Assembly: GCA_028532985.1 (NCBI GenBank)
Contig: JANCIK010000011.1
Location: forward strand, 1,426,001-1,490,000
Length of the DNA stretch: 64,000 bases
Direction: 5' to 3'
DNA from: Stropharia rugosoannulata
Lineage: Eukaryota > Basidiomycota > Agaricomycetes > Agaricales > Strophariaceae
This document shows, piece after piece, positions 21,874 to 35,428 of the stretch. Made by a program: the position numbers and the translations under genes. The stretch's first letter is position 1. Every line of letters starts with the position of its first letter. The notes beneath the pieces were generated by a model. The model saw only the letters and a program-made list of their open reading frames with translations, did no database searches and had not been told where the DNA came from.

Positions 21874-24207
21874 CTAATCCTCTTGCTCTTCACTAAAATC
21901 CTGATCCATGTCCTGCCACCTCTGTGCCTGATACTGGTATCCAACAAAGTTCATAACACTAAAAGCATGATTAGCAAAGATCAAGTTGGCAACCCCAAAC
22001 TCACTAAATAGTTCCATCTGCACAACCAACCACAACCTCCTCATGACTAAGTTGCATGGACATGGGGTTCTTCTCCGGGGTAGCGAGCCCAGCAAACTTG
22101 GGCGGCAGTTGACCAAGAAGGCCCTTTGCGCCTGACGTCGACCCCAAGCTAACATCGGCGAGGGCGCCCCAGGCTCCGCTCAGCGGAACAACATCCGAGT
22201 CCATGTCAACAACAGGCACGGGCGCGGGGGTGCTCTTCATGATAAAGTCAAGATCGTCGCTATCGCCTTCATTGTCCCCATTGAAGGCCGCATCAGCAGT
22301 CTGCGCCTGCACAGGCTTGTCTTGGTGAGTAGTCAGGAAGATGCGGCGGTCCGCACCAGCGCGCGAGCTGAAGCGCGTCGCGGTGACCACCCGCCGCTTG
22401 CGCGCGTCCACGGCACCAACTGCGACGTCGGGAGTCTCAACGACAGCAATGACGCGGGGCGGCGCAGTGAGTATCGCCGCGCGACCGAAGCGGATGGGGA
22501 ACGCCCCGTTGTTACCAGGGGATGGGCTGAGTGGCGTTGTCGGTGTGCGCGAGCCGCTCAGGCTGAGCCGCGTCTTGATCGAGCTTGAGCTTGGGGTAGG
22601 CGCGGCGAGGGAGATGCGCCGGTTCGGCGTCGAGATGCTGGCAGAATAGGTGCTCGCGTTCGTGTTTATTGAGCGGCCCAGGACGGAGTTGCCCAAGACA
22701 GATCCAGTGCGAGTGCGCGAAAGGCCTTGACTTGCGCTCATGGAGACCGGAGAGCTTGCAGTGATGGCAGGTGAGATGATTGGAGCTGCGTCCCCTTCTT
22801 GCCATTGTAAATGTAGAATAATGGACTTCGTAGCACACTGTAAATAAAGTTGAGAATGTTTGCTTTGCCCATGAGCAAAAGCCAAACGTACAGTCATTTG
22901 AGTACCCTTTGCTGCAAACCATCTACGGGGAACAGATATTAGTGAGGCGCGTAGTAGTGAATAGGAGTGACGTACTGTAGCATATTGTTAGGTGCAGTGC
23001 CCACATTGAATAGTTTGGCGTTCAGAACTGGGTCTCCGGCCCCAAGGTCAGATAACTTAAACTGAGAGATCATCTCCCGACGTTCTATGCATAAGTAATG
23101 TAAGCGCGCTACCAACACCCACAACGGCAGTAGGACGTACTGATAGAAAACACCCGAACCATGCCGTCGATCGTAACGCTTACAACCCTCTCGCCCTCGT
23201 CTGAGGAGCCGCCACCACCATCGCCTGCGATGATCTGCACTCCAATGTTGATTGTCGTCTGTTGGCCGAATCTTACAATCTTTGTGCCTGCACGCCAGTC
23301 CCAGCACACGAGGGCCTTATCAGCTCCTGCTGAGACCAGGTTTTTAGAAGAGAGAGCAACAGCCCGTATGCCATTCAGATGCCCTGCTAATTGTTGCAGC
23401 GGTGTAAAGGTCACAGATGAGAAGAGATGAACACGGCTAGAATATCATCATATTATCAGATGGATATGAAGGTGAAAGATTGAGCACTGAAAATCATACC
23501 CGACATCGTGGAATCCAACAACAAACACCTCTAAGAACGAACAAATAGTGAGAACATTGTCACTCAAAAAGCCAAATACGAACCTTCCTCTGCCAAGAAA
23601 TCAACACAGCTGACGGGCTTCTTCACCTGTAAGCACTTCTTCATCTCCCCAGTCTCGATATCCCAGAACCGGATAGTCTCGTCATAGCTTCCACTAATGA
23701 GCCTCTTTCCGCGCAGCAGAAGGGTTGTACAGAAGTTTGTATGACCGTTCAAAAACCTGATAGTCTGAGGAAGTGCATTGCGGAAGTTGGATTCGCGATG
23801 GTGGAGATTTCGATACAAAGGTTCCCTGCACAGCAAAGCAAGTCAACAACAGGTACGAGGCAGAATTTCGACGAGCGACTTACCAGCCTTCAGGTGTCGC
23901 CGGAGGAATAACAGGGGAGGGATCATGCTCCGTGATTTTGAGACAGTGGTATTGCCAGAGTGCTGGATGATGCACTATCTGTTGCCATTTTCGGGATACC
24001 TGGCTGTTTGTTAGAATATACGCGCACTTGTAGTATGAGCTGTGAACTTACTGGTTCAATTGCTAGTAGTTCGCGGACGGATAGGTGTTTGAGAATACGG
24101 AAAGACAGGTCGGGCGAAACATTTCCAAGAACATCAAATGTTGATTTAGCGTATTTTTCGAGAAGAAGGATTTGGAGTCGGATGTCTCCAGGTAGGCATG
24201 CTGTCAA
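21874..24207 (-). CDS. F-box/WD40-repeat protein
   Basis: Probably the substrate-binding subunit of an SCF ubiquitin ligase. Seen: exons 24207..24052, 23999..23884, 23825..23584, 23530..23500, 23436..23141, 23084..22976, 22922..22892, 22837..22005 and 21958..21874. The F-box is [26 protein letters not shown] with [15 protein letters not shown] across intron 1. WD40 blades include [11 protein letters not shown]...[28 protein letters not shown]...[13 protein letters not shown] and a later blade. A long Ser/Thr/Pro-rich insertion (about 22150-22780) precedes a short final exon. Two exons are only 31 nt. The 5' end is uncertain: the codon at 24207 is not ATG and CAG just before it looks like an acceptor, so a small upstream exon probably exists between here and 24327. 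The targets are unknown. Confidence 0.85.
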
Positions 24208-24327
24208 AGGTAAGTGATCATGACCTTAATACACTTGAAGTGAAGACGTACAGTCTAATATAATAGCGATCCTAGAGGATGGTCATGATTAGCCATGAAG
24301 GTCTTTAATAAATTGAAATAGACGCTC

Positions 24328-25596
24328 TTACAATCGCATTCTTTCATCCCGCCCCAGACCTCTGAGGGCCTTTCTGACCTCGGCCTCGCTGAACTGGCCT
24401 TTCCCATCTCCACGCAGAGCCTTCGCTAAATCAGCTGCTTCCTCGTAGTCTTCGTCGTCTCGATAGCCGCTCCAGTATCCTTTCTTCTTCTTGCCTCCGC
24501 AAACACACAACCCATCGATATCGGCACCCAGTAATTGATGTACCTGCGCAGTAGAAACGCTTGACGGCGCGGCCTCCCGTAAAGCGCGTACCTGGGCTTG
24601 CAGTGCATGAAGCTGAGCTGCAGTAGATGCCTGCGCCCGCTCTAGCAGCCGCTTATAGTGCAATATTTTACGAGTGTGCATATTAAGCACGTTCTGCAGC
24701 GCCGCATCCATGTCTTCGTCGATATCGCCATCGTTCACATCGGTGACCATTTCCAGCGACATGTCATCGCCGTCCCAGAACGCATTTCCTAGACCATCAT
24801 CCGTTGCTACAGCAGTGTCGGTACCGTTACTCTGTACGCCATAACCCATAGGAGGAGAAAACAGCTCAACGCTATTTTTTGAAGGAGTCCTGTCGATCTT
24901 CTTCGGTGTCGCACGCGGAGTCGTCGAGCTTGGTTTTGTTGGTGTGGTCTGCAAATTGAACTTCGGAGGCGTGCTATGGATGGTCGCCTGAGATTTGACT
25001 TTTGCTTGGGGACTAGGCGTTGTGAGGCTAATAGAAGGCGAAGAAGAGAGCAGGGGATTTGAAGCAGGGGATTTGGCTATGGAATCCGTGGTTTGATGTC
25101 TTCGCGAAGGGGTCATGGACGTAATACGCGATCGAACGCGTGTGGGGGACTCATCCACGTCCTGGGCCGTTTTCTGGCTCATGGGAGAGGCACCGTACAT
25201 CGATGTTGTTCGCATCGCCCGCATCGATCCCGCCATGGAGGGAGAGCCTCGTACTGCGTTGGCGGGCGAGCCTGACGTCGACGCCGACGGATCGAAGCGC
25301 GGAAAGTTCTGCACGGGTGCGGACGCCCGTCTGCTGTTGCTTGAAATCGAAACCGAACTAGAGAGTCGCTTCGATGCAACGGATTGGGCTGGTGTGGCTA
25401 CAGCCTGCGCAGGACGGGGCGACGGTAGAGGCATCCTCGAGCCCGTACGCACGGTGCTGCCGCTGGCTACTGTCACCAGTGACGCGTTGGACGATGTGCG
25501 CGGCTTGGAGAGGCTGGTCGACGTCATTGAGGACCCCAGGTTGGACGACCGCCTCGAGTAACGCGCCGAAGACTCGGAGGGGAGTTGGGAGGCCAT
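24328..25596 (-). CDS. Serine-rich hypothetical protein with coiled coil and Cys/Lys motif
   Basis: Single open frame of 422 residues, unusual here for lacking introns. Residues 1-220 are Ser/Thr/Pro/Arg-rich and likely disordered, with many SP/TP sites. An acidic stretch (DDMSLEMVTDVNDGDIDEDM) is followed by a short coiled coil (about residues 300-340, KILHYKRLLERAQ through ALREAA). Then comes a compact segment with CVCGGKKKKGYWSGY, and a charged C-terminus (GQFSEAEVRKALRGLGRDE). I do not recognise the family. The SP/TP density and coiled coil would fit a cytoskeletal or cell-cycle phosphoprotein, but that is a guess. It ends 121 bp before the start codon region of the F-box gene on the same strand. 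Confidence 0.75.
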   Translation of the reverse strand: MASQLPSESSARYSRRSSNLGSSMTSTSLSKPRTSSNASLVTVASGSTVRTGSRMPLPSPRPAQAVATPAQSVASKRLSSSVSISSNSRRASAPVQNFPRFDPSASTSGSPANAVRGSPSMAGSMRAMRTTSMYGASPMSQKTAQDVDESPTRVRSRITSMTPSRRHQTTDSIAKSPASNPLLSSSPSISLTTPSPQAKVKSQATIHSTPPKFNLQTTPTKPSSTTPRATPKKIDRTPSKNSVELFSPPMGYGVQSNGTDTAVATDDGLGNAFWDGDDMSLEMVTDVNDGDIDEDMDAALQNVLNMHTRKILHYKRLLERAQASTAAQLHALQAQVRALREAAPSSVSTAQVHQLLGADIDGLCVCGGKKKKGYWSGYRDDEDYEEAADLAKALRGDGKGQFSEAEVRKALRGLGRDERMRL

Positions 25597-26361
25597 TTAA
25601 ACGCGTCCTGAGGGTGCGCCACCTGCCGATTTCTCGTGTGCAATCTGGGCGATAGAAACTGGGCGTTCGACGTCGTGCTGTTTTGACTATTTGATTTACA
25701 TACCTCACGAAGGTTATCGCAATCGCCTGGCTAAATGCTGCTCAAGAATGCAAGAGTGAACGAAAACGTGTATTCAGGTGGAAGAGATGGAAGAGGAAGA
25801 CAAGAAGGAGCGTCGCTGGTTTTGTAACTACGTAACCGTACAACAAACACATTGCCTGCAGGCTGGGCCCTGCGTGTTCGTGCACGGTTATTTTTGATCC
25901 CATGCCCACCATTGACCCATCCCGCCTTTCCATAGCTTTCCATCAAGTGCGAGGATGCGCAAGGCCTAATTACAGTATGCACACAAACGAACCAGAATTG
26001 ATTCTGGACATAAGTACGGACTAACGTTGGACTAACGTCGATCGAATAGCATACGTAGACGGTGGAAGTATAAGCGCCGATCGTCAGCCCTATATGTATA
26101 TTATTCTAGTCGCGAATTTGAAATGTTGTGATGGTTGTGGTTGTAAGCAGACGCGGGCGAAGGCAGGCGACGGTCGTCGTGATGATCACGGTCTGCAACC
26201 TGTTGGTCATGACGCGAGACCAGGGGCTGTCACCGTCGGTCACCTTTTGATCAAAACCCTCATCTCACTCTATCAACATCCCTGCCATCACTATCATGCT
26301 ATGAGACTTGCATTTATCTACGGCCACATACTACCTCACAGCTCTCGTTGAACACATATAC
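25597..26361. promoter_or_regulatory. Divergent promoter region
   Basis: A 765-bp gap between two genes read outward (serine-rich protein and BEACH protein). It contains both promoters. Short open frames in it carry no family signal. Confidence 0.5.
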
Positions 26362-29300
26362 ATGTTTCAGACATTACTATCACCTTTGCGCTCGCGCTTC
26401 GACTTGTCGCCGCGCTCGCCGAACTTCCAGCAGTCAGAAACCGCTTCACCCAGGTCGCTGTTGTCGCCGCCTCTGTCTGGTGTTCATGGAAGCTTCGGAG
26501 CAGAACAGGATGTAAACCCAGAAGACTTTGCACGCGATGTGCTGGTGCAACTAATGCGAAATGCAGTCGAGGATATGAAAGTCCGGGGCACGGAACCTGC
26601 GGACGAAGGGCTAAGAGGGCGTATGGACGTGCGTTCTGCGTCATTGTGGCTGACTATATGCGCTGTTCTGACCTCCAAGATAAGATTCTCAGCGAAGTGC
26701 ATAGGATTATGCAGCAGGACTCCATTACGAAGGACATATTTAGAGAGATGGACGGCTTTCTATCACTTATGAGTGTTCTCGCGTCGTTGGCCATTGAAGT
26801 GGACAATTCTGAATACTTATCCTCTCCAAATACTCCTGTTCTGGTAGAACCAGCTGCTCAACTGCAAGAAACTAGACAAGACTGTCTGAAACTAGTCTTC
26901 ATGGTCCTTAACGAGGCGATGGTAGGCTCAATAGAGAATGAGGTATATTTTCGGGTGCGCCTTATTATATTCCGAAATCATCGTACCGCAACGCTTACAA
27001 TCATAAAGACTAAGGTTGGCTACGAATCACTCAAACTCGCGCTGCAAAACTTGCCCAACGAATCGCAGCCTCATATCCTATCATTCGTTTTGTGCCTGGC
27101 TATGGCAGACTTTATGCCGCCCTTTCTGGATTACTTTGTCGACACGAACGAGGTCGGAGCAGTCAAGAAGACCATAAAACATGCAGGCGCTGTGAAGATA
27201 TTGTGGGCGCTTGGAGAAGAATCAGACAATGCGACGCGGTATAGACTTTATAAGCTCTTTGAATTGATATTTGCCGCAAGCCATCGCAACGGGGTCATCC
27301 TGTCAAGCCTCGAAATCGCTGGAGCTGTGTTTCGGCGCTTAAAGGAGGCACAGGATAAAGAGAAGCAAGTGTTGCAGAAGCTTCTACGAAAGCTTTTGGA
27401 AATGGGATCTAGCACTGCGGAAGTGCGCATTCTCTTCCAGGCTGCCATTAAACCGCCTCTTCATGATAAACTTGATCCGGACGTCCTAGACGTCATTCGA
27501 TTTGGCATGAAGAGTCGCTGGGTGGAGCATTTCTCCATGGAAGGTTCGTCTACTATCACCCTGCAGAGCACGAGTCAAGACATCAAGTGGAGGACATTGC
27601 CCAAGGATGGCATGTCGTTCCTGGTAAGCTAATCTTTCAACTTGATAAAGACTATTCTCAAGCTACATATGTAGATATGGTTCTATCCTTCGACACTTCC
27701 GCACGGCGAATCCCATGCGTTGTTTAGTGCGAGTATTGTTGGTCGACCTCTGTTAACCCTATTTCTCAAGCGCGATGGAAAGCTCTCTATGCTAAGCAGC
27801 GGCGCTCCGGAGGGTCAAGCAGTATTTTCTTCATCAAAAGTGAAGAAGGGACGATGGGCACATCTATCTTTTGTTTGGTATCCCAAGCGGGGCAGCAACC
27901 CGAATTTACGTATGTATCCTTTATTGCACTTTCGACACGAAGTTAACAAATTTTAGGGCTCTATATCGACGGGGCTTTTGTAGAGGGTATGAGCTTACCA
28001 TATCCACGAACCGACTCGGTATCAGGCTCCAATCTAGGTGTAAAATACACTATTGGCGATACAGAGTCCAGCTCAAAGATGAGTTGGTGCCTTGCCTCTG
28101 CTTACCTCTTGGGACTTCCCCTACGTAGGCTTTATTACCACATGTTTTCATCAGTAACTAATGAACGTAAACAGCCGATGACGTTCCGCGACTTATCCAC
28201 CATCTTGGACCACGTTATACCGGAAGCTTCCAAGACCTGGAACTCGTTAAATTCCTCACGTACGAAGCGTCGACATCCCTAAACATGTACCTCGGATCAT
28301 CCACACATTCGCATGCGTCATACATACTGAGCCCGCAAGCCATTACCAGCAGCATGAAGGGAAAATATGGTACCACCCCCATTGTCAAAGCCCTGAGGGA
28401 GGGCATGGCATCTGTAGGCATCAAGGATGACGCTTTGCTCTTCGTTGTAGCTCCCGATGAATTCGGTGCCGGCGGGGAGGGAGACACAGGGTTAAAGAAG
28501 ATGGGCAAGGACTCGGTCGGAGTTGAGCTAGGCTTGCGAGGAGTTGGCAAAGGCAGTACGGGGAAGGGACCGATTGATGCCAGTCTTTCGGGAGACGTTT
28601 ATGTTGTTCAGGCGGAGAGTCTGGATGTGGCTCTTTGGAAAATCGGAGGAGCAGCGGTTGGCTTGAGGCTTGTGCAGCTGGCTTCGGTACGCTCGTCCTT
28701 TTGGTTCCGGTATCAGTACTTATTTCTCTTCCTCAGACTGCCCATGAGCTCTCCCGAACGCTGGGGATCTTGACTGACGGATTAAAGAACAGTTGGCAAA
28801 ATTCGGAGGACATGGAGAGACTACGTAAGTTGACTTTGTGTTCCTTTGTTACCGTCTGTTAAACTTCAGGTTTTCAGGTGGATACGAAATCTTGACAGAT
28901 ATTCTTTGTACCAAAGCACACCTGATCAACTTGACTTCTTTTGAGACGCTCTTCGATTTTATGGGAGTTAATTTCTCTTCACCGGAGTAAGGTTTAATCT
29001 CAAAGTAAATTTACTTACTCATCGTATTTCCCTAATTAGGCAGTCCACAGTTGTCAACCTATTGGCATACCGTGCGATCGCCCTCGATTTTGCTCTTTGG
29101 TCACGCACAAAACCTGAAATACAGCGTGTCCACTTGGAACAGTTCATCAGTCTTCTTGGTTCAAGCAAATTCAAGGCCTTCAATTGGAAACAGAGGCTAA
29201 GCAAGGTTAATCTTGTCCGCAAGCTTTTATTCGCTCTTCAGGCAGACTGGTACGACGCGAAGCTCGAAAGAAATGACGAAGTCGACGATAATTCGTCGAC

Positions 29301-32300
29301 AATGTTGGAATATTTGGTAGAAGTGATCGAAGTCACTCTGAAGGCTCCAGGTGGCTTTGTTAAGGACGATATTAAGGCAGTAGTGGCTTACTTGGCTGCT
29401 AATCTCCATGAGTGTAAGTGATCATCCATGCATTTTTGGAAGGTCTGACTTGATAATATCCTTCAGCCACTTCACTTTTTGGCGGCGATACAGGTAACAC
29501 CTCACCCAATTCAGTCATCTCGAGATTCGAGTTCAAAACCCCGCCGCGTGAAAAGGCCGAGCAGATTCTCGCCGTTCTTGTTCGGACGCTGACATCACAA
29601 CGTCACTACCTCAAGTTTGCCTCTGTCTTACCAATCACTCGTATCATCTTGCTTCTGCTCGGGGACCGGCCGTCATCCTTTCTGGCCAAAGAAATACTGA
29701 CCTTAATCGCAATAAGCATCAAAATATCTAACGCCTTCAGCCGCAAATTTGAGCTGGTGAGCGGGTGGAATGTTCTGAAAACTGTTGTTCCCGCTGCCTG
29801 GAACGCTGAGGTCAATAAAGCGGCTTTTGATTTGCTTTTGGGGAGGGGTGTTAATGTGGTAGGAGGAAGCCAGGCTCCCACTCCTACTTCTGCGACGCGG
29901 AGAGAGCAGAAAGAAAGGGTCCAAAACCTCACTGTATCATGTACACATATCCTTCCAACAATCCTATCAGCACTACAGACAGGCCTCGTTGCCGTAGCAA
30001 AAAACTGCGAGGTGAACGAAGGTAAGTTAGCGATCCGTTGAGAATGAGTCAATCGGTTTCATGTCCCCGTTATAGGAGATCTGAGTTTGCCATGGCGCAC
30101 AGAGCAGACAATGGAAAACCTTGTTGAGGAGCTACTAATCCTTCACGCGTCAAGTGCAACTTTCCGCCAACTTTTCGAATCCACACAAACCACTCAACTG
30201 TTCATCGATGCTTACAAATCCATGGTGGCCAGGCTAACAGGAGCTAGAATAATCAACGAATGGAACCTTCGTATTCTTGAGAAGCTAACTCATTTCGGCT
30301 TGGCACTTGCGTTAGATAATGCTGTAGGGGGCTCACAAAAACGAGAGGTTAGGTGACAAACTACTCCTTTAAAATGATAATTAACAACATATGTAGATCC
30401 TGGACAAAATACAATCCGCAGAGATCATTCTTAGCCCAACTGCAAATGAGACCGTTATCGACCCAAATCTAGTTACGGACAACCGTACCGTTCGTCAACG
30501 TTTTGCTTCGGCTCGATTCAGTCTTCAAGTAGGGGAAAGAACTGTCATCAAGACTATCACCCGCATGTCGGAGTGGCGCAAGGTTGTACAGGCGTCGGAG
30601 AGGAAGCGGCTGAGGAAGACGATCTTAGACATGTATGTGATATATCTACTCCTGAAGTGCCTCTGTTTATACCTTTGACATAGGCGAGAAACTCGACGAC
30701 AAGTGTCTCGGCTTACCGAGTGGACTCATTTGCTGACATCGGAGCGTGGCCTTTGGCCCCACGTTGTCCCTGTTACCTGGAGGCTTGATGAAACAGAGGG
30801 TCCCCACCGTATTCGGTATGTATTCCTTTCTCTCCTAATCAGTGACCTGTTACTTACCACTTACCAACACGTCGCTTTGTAAAGCAAAAAGCTGGAGCCT
30901 CAAAATGATCAAAGTCCTAGTTCGAGAGTCGACGTTATTGAAGAGTCAACGCGAGATGTTAGGGTTTCCGATTCAGAAGAAGCCTCATTAGTTCATGTTG
31001 AAGTGCCACCTTGGGCAGAGTCCTACGAAATCTCTGCAACGGAGGTGGATGGTTAGTTCCCATGTCCATATAATCATTTTTCAAACTAATATTGATTGGT
31101 GGACATGTAGATCGGCAACTTGCAGAGGATGTTGTCGATGATAAACTGCGAAGGGTTCGCCATGAACTAGAACCAAGTGACATAATCGAGGCTGTAGCAA
31201 CAGTTGCTCGTATAGATGGCGTCGACTCCTCCCGTAAGTAACTTATTGTTTGAAGAGGTGTATTTATACTGATATACTTGTATCAGCGGGCTTACTGATA
31301 CTTGGACGTACCCACATCTATATGCTGGATGGTGTCGTCGAGAATGAAGAAGGGGAAGTTATTGATGCGCACGATGCTCCGAAACGACTGCTCTTTGTTC
31401 CAGGTAGCATCGTTGAGCTCAATGGCCCCCAACGTGCCCAGAGATGGTATGTAGAACATTATTAGTAAGTAGACATTTATGCTAATGTAACTCCAGGGCG
31501 CATACGCAGATCGCCACCTGTAGTGACAAGAAGTTTCTCTTCCGTGATGTGGCGTAAGTTGAGCTGCACTGAAAAGTAAACGATATCTGTAGGCTGATTA
31601 ATTTTTTAGCCTAGAGATTTACTTTCGTGATAGTCGATCACTTCTTATCGTCTTCCTGGACAAAAAGAAACGGTCGGATTTCGAGCATAAATTATCGACA
31701 ATCATTGGGCGACCCTACTCAGAAATAGGAGTCACTCCAGGAGCATATAACTCTCAGCGTACGCCAATGTTTGGGAAGGTGGGCTCCAGAATGTTATCTG
31801 GGTTCAGGTCCGATGAGCTGTCCACCGCGACACGAAAATGGCAAGCTAGGGAAATCAGTAATGTATGAACTAAACTTCCGATTCGTTTCGTTTCGTGCTG
31901 ATACATTTTATCTAGTTTGCATACCTCAGCATTTTAAATCAGATATCAGGAAGAACACCTAGCGATGCAACTCAGTACCCAATCTTCCGTGCGTCGACAC
32001 TGAATATGAACCTTGTGCATCACTTTGCTGAAGTTCAATATAGCATGGGTTCTCAGTGACTACACTTCACAAACACTTGACCTGAATGATCCTGACTCTT
32101 ATCGGGAGTAAGCTGTTGCCTTAATCTTCCGTATTTATAGAATTCACCTTCCATATAGCCTCACCAAGCCCATGGGCGCATTGACGCCCGCTCGCCGTCA
32201 AGCTGCTGAAACTCGTTATAGCAATCTCGAAAGTGTTGGCGAAATTCCCTTCCATTATGGAACTCACTTCAGCTCGTCGATGATTGTTTGCCATTTCTTA

Positions 32301-34233
32301 ATCCGATTGGCGCCATTCACCAACATGTTCAAGACACTCCAAGGAGGGGATTGGGACTTGCCAGACCGCCTATTCAGGTGTGTAGACATTCCATCAAACC
32401 GAATGAATAACCGTAAACATACTATATTTCAGTGATTTGCCACGCGCTTACGAATCTGCCGCAAGCGATATTCGCGGGGATGTGAGGGAACTCATTCCAG
32501 AGTTTTACACATGTCCAGAGTAAGTCGGTTCCAAATATTTCCTTGGTTGTAATTGACCGGACACTAGATTTTTAGAAAATTCTGCGAATCACGACTTCGG
32601 TGTTCTCCAACAAACAGGGGAGAGGATACATGATGTCAAACTTCCTCCTTGGGCTCGCAATGATCCGCTCCTGTTTATCACGCTAAATCGAAGGGTAAGT
32701 GGACTCTTTTTTTGCTAAGGATTTAGTGACCAATATGCGCTACAGGCTCTTGAAAGTCCGATTGTTAGTGAAAGGCTTCCTGCATGGATAGATCTTATAT
32801 GGGGCTGCAGACAACGCGACCCGGAGTCGTTGAACGTCTTTCACCCTCTTTCTTATGAAGGATCCATAGGTGACCCTTGCGGTACTTTTCCATTTATGTA
32901 CTAATCACTGACCTATATTAGATTTGGACTCAATACAAGATGACCTTGAAAGAGAAGCTACTGTTGGCATTATTCATAACTGTACGTTCCGAACGCCCTC
33001 TTTACTTGAATTGACCAGTACCAACGTAACATATGTGCAGTTGGCCAGACACCTCGCAAGATCTTTTCTGTTCCTCATCCTGAGAGATATCATCATGGAC
33101 TACACAGTCTACCGCTGGGCACCTTACATGGCATAGAAGAAGACCCTAATCTTTTGAGTCAAAGAGCGAGGTGCTTCAAAGGTAAGCGAACCTGAGTATT
33201 ACCCCGCCTTCATAGCTAATGATTGCAAAAGATTTAGGGCCCTCTGTTGCTGTTCGGGACCTAGTTCCGGACCTAGTAGCGGAGAAGATAATACCTTGTC
33301 CCGAGGGTGTCCTTTATGTACCTCAGTCACCACACGAGCACATTGAGTGGGGTTCCGGCTCTGAACTACGCGTAGTCATTGATCACAAAGTAGTCCAAGT
33401 GGTAGAGAGCTCATTCTGCACCTGTGCAGCATTTGCCGACCCCAACAACCTTGTGACAGGCTCCAGCGACTATACAGTTAGACTTTGGAGGACATCGCAT
33501 CCCGCTGCGCATGGCGGTGTGCGACTGACTCTGTCCCACATCATGCGAGTTCATACGGATGAAGTTGTTTGCGTAACGGCATCACGGGCATGGTCGTTAG
33601 TCGTGAGCGGCTCTAAGGATGGCAGCGCAGCGCTTTGGGATCTGAATAGAGGAGCCTATGTCAGGTCTATCTGGCACGGAGATGGAGGTGATCTTTCCGC
33701 AGTCAATCTCGTCTCCATCAACGAGAGCACGGTGAGTACACATGCATTCTTCTTGGTACGCTTTACTGACATATGAGGTTAGGGTTATATTGCCACTTGC
33801 TCGCGTCTGAAGCTATGCCTCCACACTGTAAACGGTCGTCCTATTGCAACGCTAGATCTAACAAAAACACCATCGTTCTCACCTGTGGTTCCTACTATCA
33901 CTTCGATGGCGTTCCATGAACGCGAGTACTCTCATCTGGGAGTCCTTGCTACCGGTGGTCCGGACGGGACCATAACTCTGCGCACTTGGACTGCAGACGG
34001 CACGCTAGAAGGAGAGAAGGCAGTTTGGGAGTTCCTTACTATCCGGACTATGAAAGTCCGTATGACTGGCCATAGTCGACCCCCCGCCATCACTGCTCTT
34101 AGATTCCTTGGGTGACTTAATTTTTTCGTTAAGTCTTGTCCGTCATGCTGACAAAATCATTTTATGTAGGGAGAGCCTCTACCATGGGGAGGAAACCGGG
34201 AAGGCATACACGTGGAGCTTGCCTGACAACTGA
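26362..34233 (+). CDS. BEACH-domain protein (neurobeachin/LYST/Bph1 family) with PH-BEACH and C-terminal WD40
   Basis: Family role: membrane trafficking, vesicle fusion or fission, and vacuole/autophagy-related scaffolding. Seen: about 25-30 exons with ~55-bp introns, roughly 2,100 residues. Early exons: 26362..26628, 26685..26954, 27015..27623, 27675..27909, from 27957 onward. Order: armadillo-like N-terminal region; a concanavalin-like segment ([10 protein letters not shown]...[10 protein letters not shown], 27675-28130); a long helical middle; a PH-like domain (31270-31690, [16 protein letters not shown]); a BEACH domain (31950-33150: [45 protein letters not shown]); then WD40 blades (33400-34110) and a last exon ending LPDN at 34233. 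The in-frame intron 26955..27014 is inferred from family spacing. The short plus-strand frames around the BEACH domain are its fragments. Confidence 0.92.
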
Positions 34234-34603
34234 TACCATACACGAGTCCCATTTTCCCATTTATCATTTTAATTCATATTTACCCTCATCTACGCTGCAT
34301 TGTGATTATATATGTATACTTATATGACGTTTAATTTCAGGCTCGGAGGGATCTATCCGACATTTAGGCATGTATGTATCCTGGCTTTCTAGTCTTAGTT
34401 AAATTGCAATGCGGTTGATATTTTGCTCGTTCGTCGAACTCCCCAAGTACAGCTTGGGTCGATCGGATAAGAGGTTGTAGGCGTGCGCTTTGAAGGCCTC
34501 ATTAAAACTATATTATACATTGTTCTTTTGTTTGTCTGTATACTGGCACATCATCTTGCACTGACTTGTATTCGTAACTCAACGTCCTCAATGGGATTTC
34601 TTA

Positions 34604-35428
34604 CTACAGATTCCCTTGAGCAATACAAGGATATGCCTTGTACAGCTCCCATTCCCTTTTTTGTAACACCTTATTACCTGTAATGGAAAGAAGGGACCAA
34701 AAGCGCTCGATAGAGTGCCGATTATTCCTGGTGAACTCTTAAGGTGGAGGAACAAGTCAGGAAAACTGCCATTTAGTTTTTTTGCCTACCAACTTACCAT
34801 GAATAACGAAGTACGGAGCTTGTTCATCAGCCGACAAGCTGCTCGGTGCTCCCATTTTCGTCTTCCCGCTATCTATTATTTTGACGAGGCGCGAGCGGGC
34901 GTAGTCCCTTGCACCCCCAACGCCGGCTTCGCTCGCCACTGTTTCCAACCACTCCTCCGCTCGCAGGTCGGTGGTACTGGTAGTGTGGCCACCAGCCTCG
35001 ACATCCAGCAAATGTGTGAGCACGTATCCAGAAGGTTGGCCCAGCTTCAGCCCCGTGCTGGTCGCCCCCATGGATCCCTCGCACACGACCAACTCTTCGT
35101 CTGCAATTCGCGTCAGCTCCTCCAGGCGGCTCATCACTGACGCCTCGCGCGCGCTCCGGTTCGTCCGTAGGCTGGTGTAGCTCTCCTCCTCGAATGCGCT
35201 CGTATCGCTGATCTCGTACATCGCCAGCCATCCCGGCCCAGAGCTCGTATCAGTGCTAGCGACATCGTCGGTATCACTAGTAGCGGCCTTGTACCGTGCC
35301 CCTGAAAGGAATGCGGGGAGGTGGTTGAGCCGGAGGGGAATGTGCTCTTCCTCGTACCATGCGTGGAAGTCGCTCAGGGATAGCTGCGAGGAGGGCTGAG
35401 AAGTAACTGCGAGAAATCCGGAAGGCAT
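34604..35428 (-). CDS. Dimeric alpha/beta-barrel (EthD-like) protein
   Basis: Seen: exon 1 35428..34798 and exon 2 34677..34604, 234 residues; the 120-bp intron starts GTAAGT and ends TTACAG. The N-terminal half has the fold signature of these proteins: GFLAVTSQP..., DFHAWYEEEHIPLRL (the acidic/HIPLR segment), then PGWLAMYEI. The second half repeats the layout (YVLTHLLDV...AEEWLETVA). The second exon ends REWELYKAY..., which resembles the C-terminus of fungal homologues. The catalytic role is unknown; such proteins are found as stand-alone ferredoxin-like barrels in secondary and stress metabolism. It converges on the BEACH gene. Confidence 0.75.
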
